Part shown: positions 16,701 through 27,087 of the stretch, in pieces | Position numbering within the stretch: position 1 is the stretch's first letter | Layout of the letters: each line of letters begins with the position of its first letter | NCBI GenBank assembly: GCA_963752225.1 | Contig: CAVVXS010000005.1 | Span: 186,001-250,000, forward strand | Reading direction: 5' to 3' | From: JBBROS01 sp963752225 | GTDB lineage: Bacteria > Pseudomonadota > Alphaproteobacteria > Acetobacterales > Acetobacteraceae | Length of the DNA: 64,000 nucleotides | Translations under genes and position numbers: made by a program | The notes under the pieces: generated by a model | What the model saw: the letters and a program-made list of their open reading frames with translations, nothing else | The model's database searches: none | Told to the model about the DNA's origin: nothing

Positions 16701-17440
16701 AAGTGCCGCCCGCCATCGACCTGGATCACCGTCCCGGTCGCGTAGGCGAGGGTGGTGGCGCAGGCCAGCACGACCTGGGCCACGTCGTCCGGCGTGCAAA
16801 GGCGGCGGAGCGGGGTGGCGAGCCCTTGCTTCTCGCGCGCCGCCTTGTCGCGGCCGGGCACGAAGTCGGTGTCGACCACGCCGGGCGAGACCGTCAGGAT
16901 CCGGATCGACGGCGCCAGCACCCGGGCGAGCGCGGCGCCCATGATGTCCATTCCGGCCTTGGCGGCGCAGTAGGCGACGGAGCTGCCTGTCCCGGTGGTG
17001 GCGGCAATCGAGCTGATGTTGACCACGAGGCCATGGCCCGACGTGCGCAGGATCGGCGCGAAGGCCCGGATCGCCGAGAAGGCGCCGCGCGTGTTGACCT
17101 GCAGCACGCGGTCGAACAGCGCGTCGGTCAGCGTGTCGAGGTCGGCGTGCGGCACCGCCTGGGTGAAGCCGGCCGAGTTGACCAGGATCTCGGCGGTGCC
17201 GATCTCGGCCGCCAGGCGCTGCAGGGCGTCCCCGTCCTCGATCGCGCAGGCATGCGCGGTGTGGCCCTCGCCGGGCAGCGTGTCCGCGACCGCGCGCGCC
17301 TTGGCCGGGTCGGCACTAGCGACGACGGCGATGCGGGCGCCGGCCTCGGCCAGCAGTCGGGCAGTCGCGGCGCCGATGCCGCCGGAGCCGCCGAGGATGA
17401 CGGCGGTGCGGCCGGCGAGCGGCGTGGGGTCGAGCGGCAT
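16697..17440 (-). CDS. Short-chain dehydrogenase/reductase
   Basis: 247 residues beginning MPLDPTPLAGRTAVILG; this ATG at 17440 has GAGG at a suitable distance, and a longer open frame upstream looks non-coding. Classical SDR motifs are all present: GGSGGIG cofactor loop at about 17-23, NSAG near 90, catalytic Ser in NISSIAA and the YCAAK Tyr/Lys pair, and SPGVVDTDF after. It should reduce or oxidise an alcohol/ketone with NAD(P). It overlaps the interrupted quinone oxidoreductase by 4 bp, so the two form an operon of unknown substrate. Confidence 0.9.
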   Translation of the reverse strand: MPLDPTPLAGRTAVILGGSGGIGAATARLLAEAGARIAVVASADPAKARAVADTLPGEGHTAHACAIEDGDALQRLAAEIGTAEILVNSAGFTQAVPHADLDTLTDALFDRVLQVNTRGAFSAIRAFAPILRTSGHGLVVNISSIAATTGTGSSVAYCAAKAGMDIMGAALARVLAPSIRILTVSPGVVDTDFVPGRDKAAREKQGLATPLRRLCTPDDVAQVVLACATTLAYATGTVIQVDGGRHL

Positions 17441-17681
17441 GTGGCGGGCCTCAGCGGATCGGGGATGGCGGAACGCGGCTTTCGCCGGGCGTGACTGGTC
17501 GGTCCGGCACATCGGACCTCACGGCGCTGCGCCCATTCAATCTGTTCTCCTCGCCCCTGCGTGCCGTAAGGCCGCGCGGCTCCGCCCGGCGGGATCACCA
17601 CCGGGCGAGTGGATCCGGAGCGTCAGCAAATCATTCTTTACCATTCGGCGCTACGGTTCAACCAAACGACGAGGGTGAACG

Positions 17682-19703
17682 ATGCGCAACATACGGGGCC
17701 GGCTCGGACGTTTGTCCATTTCGATGCGATTGCATCTGGCGACCGTGACGGCCGTGCTGGCGATCGGCGCCTTGCTTGCCGGAGGTTACGTCGTCGGCTG
17801 CGACCGCGTGCAGGATGCCCGCGTGGCGTCCCTGCGTGTCGTGGTGGAGTCGGCCGCGGGCATCGCGTCGGCGTTCGAAAGCGAGGAACGGTTGGGCCGC
17901 CTCGACCGGGAGCAGGCGCAGAAGCTGGCCTTGGCCGCGATCAGGGCGATCCGCTACTCCGGCAAGGAATACGTTTGGGTCAATGACATGCGCCCGCGGA
18001 TGATCATGCATCCCGTCAAGCCCGAGCTGGACGGCCGCGACCTCGGCGACATGCAGGACCCGAACGGAAAGCGGCTGTTTACCGAGATGGCCGAGGTCGT
18101 TCGCACCCGCCACTCGGGCACCGTCGACTACTTGTAGCCGCGGGCGGGCTCGGACCAGCCGGTCCCCAAATTGTCCTTCGTGCAAGGGTTTGAGCCCTGG
18201 GGTTGGGTCGTCGGCACCGGCGTCTACGTTGATGATATCGTCGCCGCCCGCCGCAGCCTCGCCGAGGAGCTGGCGGTCATCGGGGTGACCCTGGTCGGGT
18301 TGGTTGGCGTGGTGATCTGGCTGCTGGGTAAGAGCGTGGCCAAGCCGATGCGCGAGCTCACGCTGGTGACGGAACGGCTGAGCCACGGCGACCTGGATGT
18401 GCAGATTGGCGCAATCCGGCGCGGCGATGAGCTGGGCTCGCTGGCCCGCGCGCTGGACGTGCTCAAGCACAATTCGATCGAGCGGGTGCGGCTGGAAACC
18501 GCCGCCGCTAATGAGCAGGCTGCGCGCAACCGCCGGCAAGCGGCCATGGACCGGCATACGCGAGACTTCGCCGAAGTCATCTCGGGCGTCTTGTCGCGTC
18601 TGATCCGGGCCGCTTCGGAGATGCGGGCCACGGCCGAAGGCATGACGGACGGCACGCGCCGAACCCATCAGAGCGCGATCCGGACGGCGGACGGCTCGAA
18701 TGACTCGGCGCGCGACTTGGCCGCCGTCGCAGCCGCCACCGTCGAGCTATCCGCCAGCGTCGAGGAGATCGCCCGCCAGGTGGCCCAGGCGACCGTCGCG
18801 ACCCGAACGGCGGTCGAGCGTGCCGGCCAGACGACCACGGCCTTCGAGCAGCTTGTCGGGATGGCCGAGCGTATCGACAACGACGGCAAGATGATCTCGG
18901 GCATCGCGTCGCAAACCAACTTGCTGGCGTTGAACGCCACAATCGAGGCAGCCCGCGCCGGAGAGGCCGGCAAAGGCTTCGCGGTCGTAGCCAGCGAGGT
19001 GAAGGCGCTTGCCGCCCAGACGGCGAAAGCCACGGTCGGCATCGGCGAGAATGTCGGCGGCATCCGGGTCTCGACCGACCACACGGCGTCGGCCATCCGA
19101 GAGGTCGGCGCGGCGATTGGGCAGGTCGACGAGGTCTCGGCTGCAATCGCCGCGGCGATCGAGCAGCAGGGCGCTACCACCCGCGAGATCGCCGCGAGCG
19201 TGCAGCTTGTTGCTCAGAATGGCCAGGCTGCCGCCGCGGCCATGACCGAGGTGGCGTCGATAGCCCAGGCGAGCGGCGAGATGAGCGCATCGGTGCTGGC
19301 GGCATCGAACGATATCGGCGAGGCGACGCATCGGCTCCGCCAGGAGGTTGACCACTTCCTCGGAACCATGACCTCGGACGAGGGCTTCCGGCGCAAGTAC
19401 GAACGCTTGCCGGGCAACGACGCCCCCGTGGTGCTGCATGTCGGCCGCGGCAAGCGGGTCGATGCGACGGTTCAGGACATCTCGCTCGGCGGCGCCGCGT
19501 TGCGGTGTGCCTGGGTCGGCGAGCCGGGTCAGGATTTGCGCATCGAGTGGCCCGGCCTGCCCGGCATCATCGACGCCCGCGTCGTGCGCCACGTGTCCGG
19601 GGTCATTGCCGTGGCTTTGACCCAGGACGAGGCATCGCTGCGCGCCGCCGCGGCTTGGATGGAGACTCTCAAGCATCCGCCGGCGCTGGCGATGGCCGCT
19701 TGA
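17682..19703 (+). pseudogene. Methyl-accepting chemotaxis protein with Cache and PilZ domains, interrupted by TAG
   Basis: Read through, the protein is about 673 residues: transmembrane helix (about 20-42), single-Cache periplasmic domain (YSGKEYVWVNDMRPRMIMHP), second helix near 187-210, HAMP, a signalling hairpin (QTNLLALNATIEAARAGEAG near 410) and a C-terminal PilZ domain (570-660) with an RRKYER basic motif and DISLGGAA. Codon 152 (18135-18137) is TAG just where YLWPR is expected, so TGG has become TAG. Without readthrough, a 151-residue fragment and a possible TTG-initiated remainder (18171-19703) result. A working protein would link chemotaxis to cyclic-di-GMP. Nonsense mutation or sequence error cannot be told apart. 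Confidence 0.85.
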
Positions 19704-19721
19704 ACCGCCGAGGCTCTCCCG

Positions 19722-21197
19722 TCACGTCCGCCCGCCCTGCCCCGAGCCGAGACCGCTGATCGCGGGGTAAGCCGACTGGTATATCGCCCGTCGTTCCGCG
19801 TAGCCCGACGCCAAGCCCGGTTCCGGCTCGAGCACCTCGGCGATCGCCGGCGTACGGCAGACCACTGCCGGGTCTTCGCCGGTGGCGGCCATCCGGCCGA
19901 GCCGGGCGGCGCCCAGGGCCGCGCCGTGCTCGCCCGCCGCCGGACGCGCGAGCGGGATGCCGAGCGCCGAGGCCAGGATCGCCACCCAGGTGCGGGAGCG
20001 GGAGCCGCCGCCGGTCATGACGGCGGACTCCACCTCGGTCCCGGCGGCGCGCAATGCGTCGAGCCCGTCGCGGAAGGCAAAGGCGACGCCTTCCAGCACC
20101 GCCTGGGTCAGGGCGCGGCGGTCGCTGTTCCAGCCCAGGCCGAGAAAGGCGCCGCGCACGTCGGCGTCGTTGTGCGGCGTGCGTTCGCCGGACACGTAGG
20201 GGAGAAAGGTGGCCTCGGCCGGCTGCGTGGGCGGCGAGCCGAGTTCCTCGATCAAGACGGGCGCCGGGGTACCGCACGCGGCCGACCACCAGTCGAGGCT
20301 GCCGGCCGCGGCCAGGATGACTGCCATCTGGTGCCAGGTGGCGGGGATCGCGTGGCAGAAGGCGTGCACTGCCTGTGCGGCGTTGGGCCGGAAGCGGTCC
20401 GTGGTCGCCCACAGCACGCCGGAGGTGCCAAGCGACAGGAACGCGCTGCCCGGCGCGGTGGCGCCGAGGCCGATCGCGGTCGCGGCGTTGTCGCCGGCGC
20501 CGCCTGCGATCACCGGGGCCGCCGCCATGCCCCAGCGCGCGGCGAGATCCGCTCGCAGACGGCCGGTCGGCGCGTTGCCTTCCACCAGGCGCGGCACCTT
20601 GTCCCGGCCGAGCCCGGTGGCGGCCAGCGCCGCGTCGGACCAGTCGCGGGCGGCGACGTCCAGCCAGAGCGTGCCGGATGCGTCGGACATATCCTCGGCC
20701 GCCTCGCCGCAAAGCTGCAGCCGCAGATAGGCTTTCGGCAGCAGCACCAGCCGGGTCGCGGCGAACAGGTCGGGCTCGTGCTTGCGCACCCAGGCCAGCT
20801 TCGGCGCCGTGAACCCCGGCATTGCGATGTTGCCGGTGATGGCGCGCAGGCTGGGCAGGGCCGCTTCCAACTCCCGGCATTCGGCGGCCGAGCGGCCGTC
20901 GTTCCACAGGATGCAAGGGCGCAACACGCGGTGGTCGGCGCCGAGCAGCACCGCACCATGCATCTGCCCGGACAGGCCGATGCCCCTTGTTGCCGCGAGC
21001 GCCGCCGGCAACTCCGCGCGCAACGCGTCCAGCGCCTGCAGCGTCGCCTGCCACCAATCGGCCGGATCCTGCTCGGACCAGTTCGGATGCGGCCTGGAAA
21101 CCGTCAGCGGGGCGGACGCCTCCGCCAGCACGGCGTCGGCGTCGTCCACCAGCACGGCCTTGACCGAGGAGGTGCCGAGATCGATGCCCAGGAACAT
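19722..21197 (-). CDS. xylB: Xylulokinase-type FGGY carbohydrate kinase
   Basis: 491 residues, the usual length for xylulokinase. N-terminal ATPase motif FLGIDLGTSSVKAVLVD, the substrate-side SGQMHG and WNDGR, and the C-terminal VMTGGGSRSRTW and HGAALGAARLG are typical of XylB. It phosphorylates D-xylulose or a related ketose with ATP. It follows upp by 21 bases in the same direction and ends the leftward arm of the pyrimidine locus, an odd place for a pentose kinase. It may therefore act on a sugar released by nucleoside breakdown; that is an inference, and no xylose isomerase is near. Confidence 0.88.
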   Translation of the reverse strand: MFLGIDLGTSSVKAVLVDDADAVLAEASAPLTVSRPHPNWSEQDPADWWQATLQALDALRAELPAALAATRGIGLSGQMHGAVLLGADHRVLRPCILWNDGRSAAECRELEAALPSLRAITGNIAMPGFTAPKLAWVRKHEPDLFAATRLVLLPKAYLRLQLCGEAAEDMSDASGTLWLDVAARDWSDAALAATGLGRDKVPRLVEGNAPTGRLRADLAARWGMAAAPVIAGGAGDNAATAIGLGATAPGSAFLSLGTSGVLWATTDRFRPNAAQAVHAFCHAIPATWHQMAVILAAAGSLDWWSAACGTPAPVLIEELGSPPTQPAEATFLPYVSGERTPHNDADVRGAFLGLGWNSDRRALTQAVLEGVAFAFRDGLDALRAAGTEVESAVMTGGGSRSRTWVAILASALGIPLARPAAGEHGAALGAARLGRMAATGEDPAVVCRTPAIAEVLEPEPGLASGYAERRAIYQSAYPAISGLGSGQGGRT

Positions 21198-21218
21198 GGG
21201 CCGTTCTCCCTAATCTTG

Positions 21219-21860
21219 TTACTTCGTCCCATACAGCCGGTCGCCGGCGTCGCCCAGCCCTGGCCGGATATAGCCGTGCTCGTCCAATTGCCGGTCGATC
21301 GCGGCGGTGTAGACGGGAACGTCGGGGTGGTCGGCCGCCAGCACTGCAAGCCCCTCCGGCGAGGCGAGCAGGCAAACGAAGCGGAGCTGGGTGGCGCCCG
21401 CCTGACGCAGCCGGGTCAGCGCGGCCGCGGCGGAATGGCCGGTGGCGAGCATCGGGTCGACCAGGATCACCAGCCGGTCCGGCAGGTCGTCCGGCAATTT
21501 CAGGTAGTACTCGACCGGGATCAGCGTGTCCGGATCACGGTACAGGCCGATATGGCCGACCCGCGCGGAGGGCACGAGGTCGAGCATGCCGTCCAGGATG
21601 CCGGTCCCGGCGCGCAGGATCGGCACGAAGCAGAGCTTCTTGCCCGACAGGAACGGCGCGTCCATCGGCTCGAGCGGCGTCTCGATCGGCACCTGCTCGA
21701 TCGGCAGGTCGCGGGTGATCTCGTAAGCCATAAGCAGGCTGATCTCGCGGGCGATCTGGCGGAAGTCGGCGGTGGCCGTTTCCTTCCGGCGCAGCAGGGT
21801 CAGCTTGTGCTGCACGAGCGGATGCGTGAGCACGGTGACAAGGGGATGGGGACTGTCCAT
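21219..21860 (-). CDS. upp: Uracil phosphoribosyltransferase
   Basis: 213 residues from the ATG at 21858-21860. Family landmarks include HPLVQHKLTLLR near the N-terminus, the PILRAGTGILDGM loop, the PRPP-binding VDPMLATGHSA and the C-terminal GYIRPGLGDAGDRLYGTK uracil-binding region. It makes UMP from uracil and PRPP in the cytoplasm. The gene is the third of four in a run GTP-cyclohydrolase-like, DUF1688, upp, kinase, 29 bases after DUF1688. In the URC uracil-degradation route known from yeasts, a uracil phosphoribosyltransferase supplies the first step, so this copy may be catabolic as well as salvage. Confidence 0.95.
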   Translation of the reverse strand: MDSPHPLVTVLTHPLVQHKLTLLRRKETATADFRQIAREISLLMAYEITRDLPIEQVPIETPLEPMDAPFLSGKKLCFVPILRAGTGILDGMLDLVPSARVGHIGLYRDPDTLIPVEYYLKLPDDLPDRLVILVDPMLATGHSAAAALTRLRQAGATQLRFVCLLASPEGLAVLAADHPDVPVYTAAIDRQLDEHGYIRPGLGDAGDRLYGTK

Positions 21861-21889
21861 GCGCGCGGCCTCGGGTTCGGGGGAGGGCG

Positions 21890-23084
21890 TCAAAACACGG
21901 TGCCGTCGCTGACGATGTGCAATGGCGGCCCGCCCCCGGACCGGCGTTCGGCGGCGACCGCGCGGCCGGCGGCCCAAGTGCCGCCTTCGAGGATGCGGGA
22001 CAGCGGCAGCGCGTCCTCGTCCCGGCCGAGGCGCTCGCGGATCAATGGCGCCAGCCGGTCCAGCAACGCCACCGTCAAGGCCCGCCATTCCACGACGGGT
22101 TCGTCGCCGGGCGCGAGCGGCCGGTCGGGGAGGCTTGGGTCGCGTACTTGCAAGATGCCGGTGTCGAGCAGCAGACCGCCATTGCGGTATTCCGGCAGGC
22201 CCGTGAGGTCGGAGATGCCGGCGACCACGACGCCGGCCTCCTCGAACACCTCGATCAACGAGTAGGCAAGCCATTGCGACAGCTTGTGGAACGGCACCAG
22301 CCCGTCGCCCGGTGCGGCCGGGTGCGGCCAAACGTCGCCGAGCGGGCGCCCGGCCAGCACGATGCGGGACGGCCATACTCCGCCCAGCCCGTCGAGCAGC
22401 ACTGACAGGATCGTTGCCGCCCGCACCGGCTGCCCGGCGGCCAGCACCGCGTCGAACAGGCCACCGAGCCGGCCACCGCGGAACAGGTCGGGCCGGCGTC
22501 CGACCGCCTCGCCCAAGCGCCGCAGCAGCGCCGCCCGGCCCTCGAGCCCGGTTAACCGGTTGTCCGGCCCGGCCTGGAAGGCGGCGCCGAGCGCTTCGGC
22601 CGAAAGCCCGGCCAATGCCGCCGCATCCACCCGGGGCGAGGCATCGGCCGAGAACAGCCCGGCCCCGAACGCGTCGAGGCTCGCGACCCCCAAACCCTCC
22701 GACCGTGCCAGCTCGAGGCCGGTCGCCTTCTCCCGGTAGCCCCACGCAGGCCCGGCGCCGGCGTCGAGCAGGACGCTCACCACGCACAGCTCGACCCGGA
22801 CGCGCGCCACGGCGAAGGGATCGTCCAGTGCCAGCCTATCGCGCAGCCGCGCCCAGCGATCGACGCCGCCCGCGGCGAAGTGGCGCCAGCGGGCATGGTG
22901 CGGGATGGCGAGCGACGGGTAGTTGCGGCGGATCACCGCGGCGGTGACGTCGGCCGCCGCCGGGAGCCGGTCCAGGTGGACGCTGAAATGCCGGAGCCCG
23001 TCCGTTTCCGCCGCCGCGAGCACGGAATTGCACCGCTCCCGCACAGCCGCCGCGCTGCATAGCCAGGCAGCCGCCGCAGCGTCG

Positions 23085-23092
<8 letters not shown>
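21890..23092 (-). CDS. DUF1688 (URC4/Urg3-type) pyrimidine-catabolism protein
   Basis: 400 residues from an ATG at 23092, which lies inside the end of the upstream gene (8-bp overlap). The alanine-rich protein carries conserved blocks RHFSVHLDRLPAAADVTAAV, IPHHARWRHFAAGG and the C-terminal PEYRNGGLLLDTGIL, matching DUF1688. The family includes yeast URC4 and Aspergillus urg3, needed for uracil use as nitrogen source. Its biochemical step is thought to come after the GTP-cyclohydrolase-II-like URC1 reaction. Being wedged between that gene and upp supports the assignment. Recognised from family knowledge, without a database search. Confidence 0.88.
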
Positions 23093-24353
<1,261 letters not shown>

Positions 24354-24538
24354 GCGAGGGCGGGGTTGCTGGCGGAGATGGTGGGAATTCCGGGGCCTCG
24401 TGGACGCTGGAGCAAACCCCGACTGTGGCAACGGCGCTGCGCCGGCGCAACACGGGCCGGCATTTCTTCACATTTTTCGCCAATTCCGTCCCGTCCGGCC
24501 GCATTGTAGGGTGGGTGCAACCCACCGGAGGACGCCCG
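24354..24538. promoter_or_regulatory. Divergent control region of the pyrimidine locus
   Basis: 185 bases between the leftward URC-like operon and the rightward transporter operon; promoters for both should be here. A perfect inverted repeat with 7-bp arms (GGTGGGT and ACCCACC, loop GCA) lies at 24510-24526, directly before the GGAGG at 24527-24531 of the binding-protein gene. It could be an operator or an RNA hairpin controlling access to that site. A T-rich patch at about 24470-24480 is the only non-GC-rich stretch and may belong to a promoter. No regulator gene is adjacent. Confidence 0.45.
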
Positions 24539-25528
24539 ATGAAGCCGCTGCTCGCCCCCTTGCTCGCCGTTCTCGCAGCGCTGCCGGCCGCCGCCGCCGA
24601 GTTCGCGCCGGCGGTGGTGTTCGACATGGGCGGCAAGTTCGATAAGTCGTTCAACGAGGCCGTGCATACCGGCGCCGAGGCCTTCACCAAGGACACCGGC
24701 GTCGCCGTGCGCGAGTTCGAGCCGCAGGCCGATGCGCAACGCGAGCAGGGCCTGCGTAACTTCGCCCGCCGTGGCCAGGACCCGATCATCGCCGTCGGCT
24801 TCAGCCAGGCGAGCGCAGTCAAGGCGGTGGCGGCCGAGTTCCCGGCGCTGCGGTTCGTCATCATCAATTCCGCGGTTGAAGGCCAGAACGTGCAGTCGAT
24901 CCTGTTCCGCGAGGAGCAGGGCAGCTATCTCGCCGGCATGCTGGCCGCCTTGCGCAGCGGCACCGGCAAGCTCGGCTTCGTGGGTGGCATGGACGTGCCG
25001 CTGATCCGCCGCTTCGCCTGCGGCTACGTGCAGGGCGCCCGCGCGGTGAACCCCAAGATCGAGGTGCTGCAGAACATGACGGGCTCGACGCCCGCGGCCT
25101 GGAACGATCCGGTGCGCGGCGCCGAGCTCACCCGCTCGCAGATCGAGCGCGGCGCCGACGTGGTGTTCCAGGCGGCCGGCGCCACCGGCACCGGCGTGCT
25201 GCAAGCCGCCGCCGATGCCGGCAAGTACGGGATCGGCGTCGATTCCAACCAGAACCACCTGCACCCCGGCCACGTGCTCACGAGCATGGTTAAGGAGCTC
25301 GACGTCGCCACCAAGACCACGCTGACCGCCGCCCGCGCCGGCACCTGGAAGCCGGGCACGCTGGTGCTGGGCGTGGCCGAGGGCGGCGTCGGCTTGGCCT
25401 TCGACACCGACAACGCCGCGATCGTGACGCCGGACATGCGGGCCCGGGTGGATGCGGCCAAGGCCGACATCGCCTCGGGCAAGATCAGCGTGCACGACTA
25501 CATGAGCGACAGCGCCTGCCCGAATTGA
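24539..25528 (+). CDS. BMP-family nucleoside-binding lipoprotein-like protein
   Basis: 329 residues with signal peptide LLAPLLAVLAALPAAAA; no lipobox Cys, so the mature protein is probably soluble in the periplasm. GGKFDKSFNEAVHTGAEAF, QGSYLAGMLAALRSGTGKLGFVGGMD and the VDSNQNHLHPGHVLTSMVKELD motif identify a basic membrane protein (BmpA/PnrA/Med) family member, which bind purine or pyrimidine nucleosides. ATG at 24539 follows GGAGG by 8 bases. It heads the importer operon with one double ATPase and two permeases; the stop overlaps the next start (TTGA). Confidence 0.9.
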   Translation: MKPLLAPLLAVLAALPAAAAEFAPAVVFDMGGKFDKSFNEAVHTGAEAFTKDTGVAVREFEPQADAQREQGLRNFARRGQDPIIAVGFSQASAVKAVAAEFPALRFVIINSAVEGQNVQSILFREEQGSYLAGMLAALRSGTGKLGFVGGMDVPLIRRFACGYVQGARAVNPKIEVLQNMTGSTPAAWNDPVRGAELTRSQIERGADVVFQAAGATGTGVLQAAADAGKYGIGVDSNQNHLHPGHVLTSMVKELDVATKTTLTAARAGTWKPGTLVLGVAEGGVGLAFDTDNAAIVTPDMRARVDAAKADIASGKISVHDYMSDSACPN

Positions 25529-27087
25529 GCGTGCCGCCGGCCCCCGAACTGCCCGCGATCGAGCTGCGGGGCATCTCGAAGCGCTTCGGCGCCATCGACG
25601 CCAATCGCGACGTCGATCTCACCGTCCGGCGCGGCACGGTGCACGGCATCGTCGGCGAGAACGGCGCCGGCAAGTCCACCCTGATGGCGATCCTGCACGG
25701 CTTCCACCGGCCGGACGCCGGCGCGATCCGGGTCGGCGGGCAGGAGGTATCGTTCCGCAACAGCCGCGACGCCATCGCGCGGGGGATCGACATGGTGCAC
25801 CAGCACTTCATGCTGGTCGACCGCTTCACCGTGCTGGAGAACGTCACCCTCGGCACCGAAGGCGGCACGCTGCTGGCCCGCGGCGCCCGGCGTGCGCGGG
25901 CGGAGCTGGCCCGGCTCGGCTCCGCGTACGGCTTGCAGGTCGACCCCGACGCCATCGTCGGCAGCCTTCCCGTCGGGGCGCAGCAGCGAGTGGAGATATT
26001 GAAGGCGTTGTATCGCGGCGCCGAGACGCTGATCCTGGACGAGCCGACCGGCGTGCTGACCCCGCAGGAAGCGGACGACCTGTTCCGCGTGGTGCGCGCG
26101 CTGCGTGGGCAGGGGCGCACGGTGCTGCTGATCACCCACAAGCTGCGCGAGGTGATGGCGGTCACTGACCGTGTCTCGGTGATGCGCGGCGGTCGCGTGG
26201 TGGCGGAGCGGGACACCGCCGACACGTCGCCGGCCGAGTTGGGCGAGCTGATGATCGGCCGCCGTCTCGCACCGCCGGTACCGCGGCGACAACACGCGCG
26301 CGGCCCGGCCGTGCTGTCCGCGCACGGTCTCGAGCTGCGCGACGCGTCCGGCGCCGTGCGGGTGCAGAGCGTGGACATCGCGCTGCATGCCGGAGAAATC
26401 ATCGGCGTCGCCGGCGTGTCCGGCAATGGCCAAAGCGAGTTGCTGGAAGCGCTGGCCGGGATGCTGAGGCCGAGCGGCGGCGAGATTCGGCTGCGGGGGC
26501 GGCCGGTGTTCCCCGGCGCCGGCTTCGACGCCGCCGCCCTGCGCCGGGCCGGCGTCGCGCACGTGCCGGAGGACCGGCTGCGCTGTGGGCTGCTGCGGCG
26601 GGAGAGTGCTGCGGCGAGCGCGGTGCTCGGCTACCAGGCCGACCCGGCGCTGCGGCGCGCCGGGCTGTTGTCGCCGCCGGCGGTCGCGGCCCACGCCGCC
26701 CGGCTGATGGCGGCCCTCGACGTGCGTCCGCCCGACCCGCGGGTCCGGTCGGGGCTGCTGTCAGGCGGCAATGCGCAGAAGCTGGTGTTGGCGCGCGAGC
26801 TCGACCGGGCGCCCGCCGTGCTGCTGGTCGGACAGCCGACCCGCGGCGTCGACGTGGGCGGCATCGACGCCATCCACCGCCGCCTGCTCGCCGCACGGGA
26901 CGCCGGTTGCGCGGTGCTGGTGGTGTCGGTCGAGCTGGACGAGATCATGGCGCTCGCCGACCGCATCGTGGTGATGTCGGGCGGGCGCATCGCCGGCGAG
27001 GTCGCAGCGGCGGCGGCCGACGAGCGCCGGCTCGGGCTGCTGATGGCGGGCGTCGGGCCGGGCGTCTCGGGGGACCGGGCGGCGTGA
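25525..27087 (+). CDS. Nucleoside ABC importer ATP-binding protein (double ATPase)
   Basis: 520 residues with two ABC domains, as in the ribose/nucleoside class. The first has a full P-loop GENGAGKST near residue 47, signature-like LPVGAQQR and Walker B LILDEPTG. The second has a GVSGNGQSE in place of a canonical P-loop, a good LSGGNAQK signature and LLVGQPTRG instead of a DEPT Walker B, the normal asymmetry of this family. It powers import of the substrate of the BMP protein upstream. Start is TTG at 25525 overlapping the previous stop, or GTG at 25531; the difference is two residues. Confidence 0.92.
   Translation: MSVPPAPELPAIELRGISKRFGAIDANRDVDLTVRRGTVHGIVGENGAGKSTLMAILHGFHRPDAGAIRVGGQEVSFRNSRDAIARGIDMVHQHFMLVDRFTVLENVTLGTEGGTLLARGARRARAELARLGSAYGLQVDPDAIVGSLPVGAQQRVEILKALYRGAETLILDEPTGVLTPQEADDLFRVVRALRGQGRTVLLITHKLREVMAVTDRVSVMRGGRVVAERDTADTSPAELGELMIGRRLAPPVPRRQHARGPAVLSAHGLELRDASGAVRVQSVDIALHAGEIIGVAGVSGNGQSELLEALAGMLRPSGGEIRLRGRPVFPGAGFDAAALRRAGVAHVPEDRLRCGLLRRESAAASAVLGYQADPALRRAGLLSPPAVAAHAARLMAALDVRPPDPRVRSGLLSGGNAQKLVLARELDRAPAVLLVGQPTRGVDVGGIDAIHRRLLAARDAGCAVLVVSVELDEIMALADRIVVMSGGRIAGEVAAAAADERRLGLLMAGVGPGVSGDRAA

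Noticed and set aside
19926..22265. Plus-strand open frame opposite xylB and upp
   Set aside because: Antisense of well-recognised enzymes.
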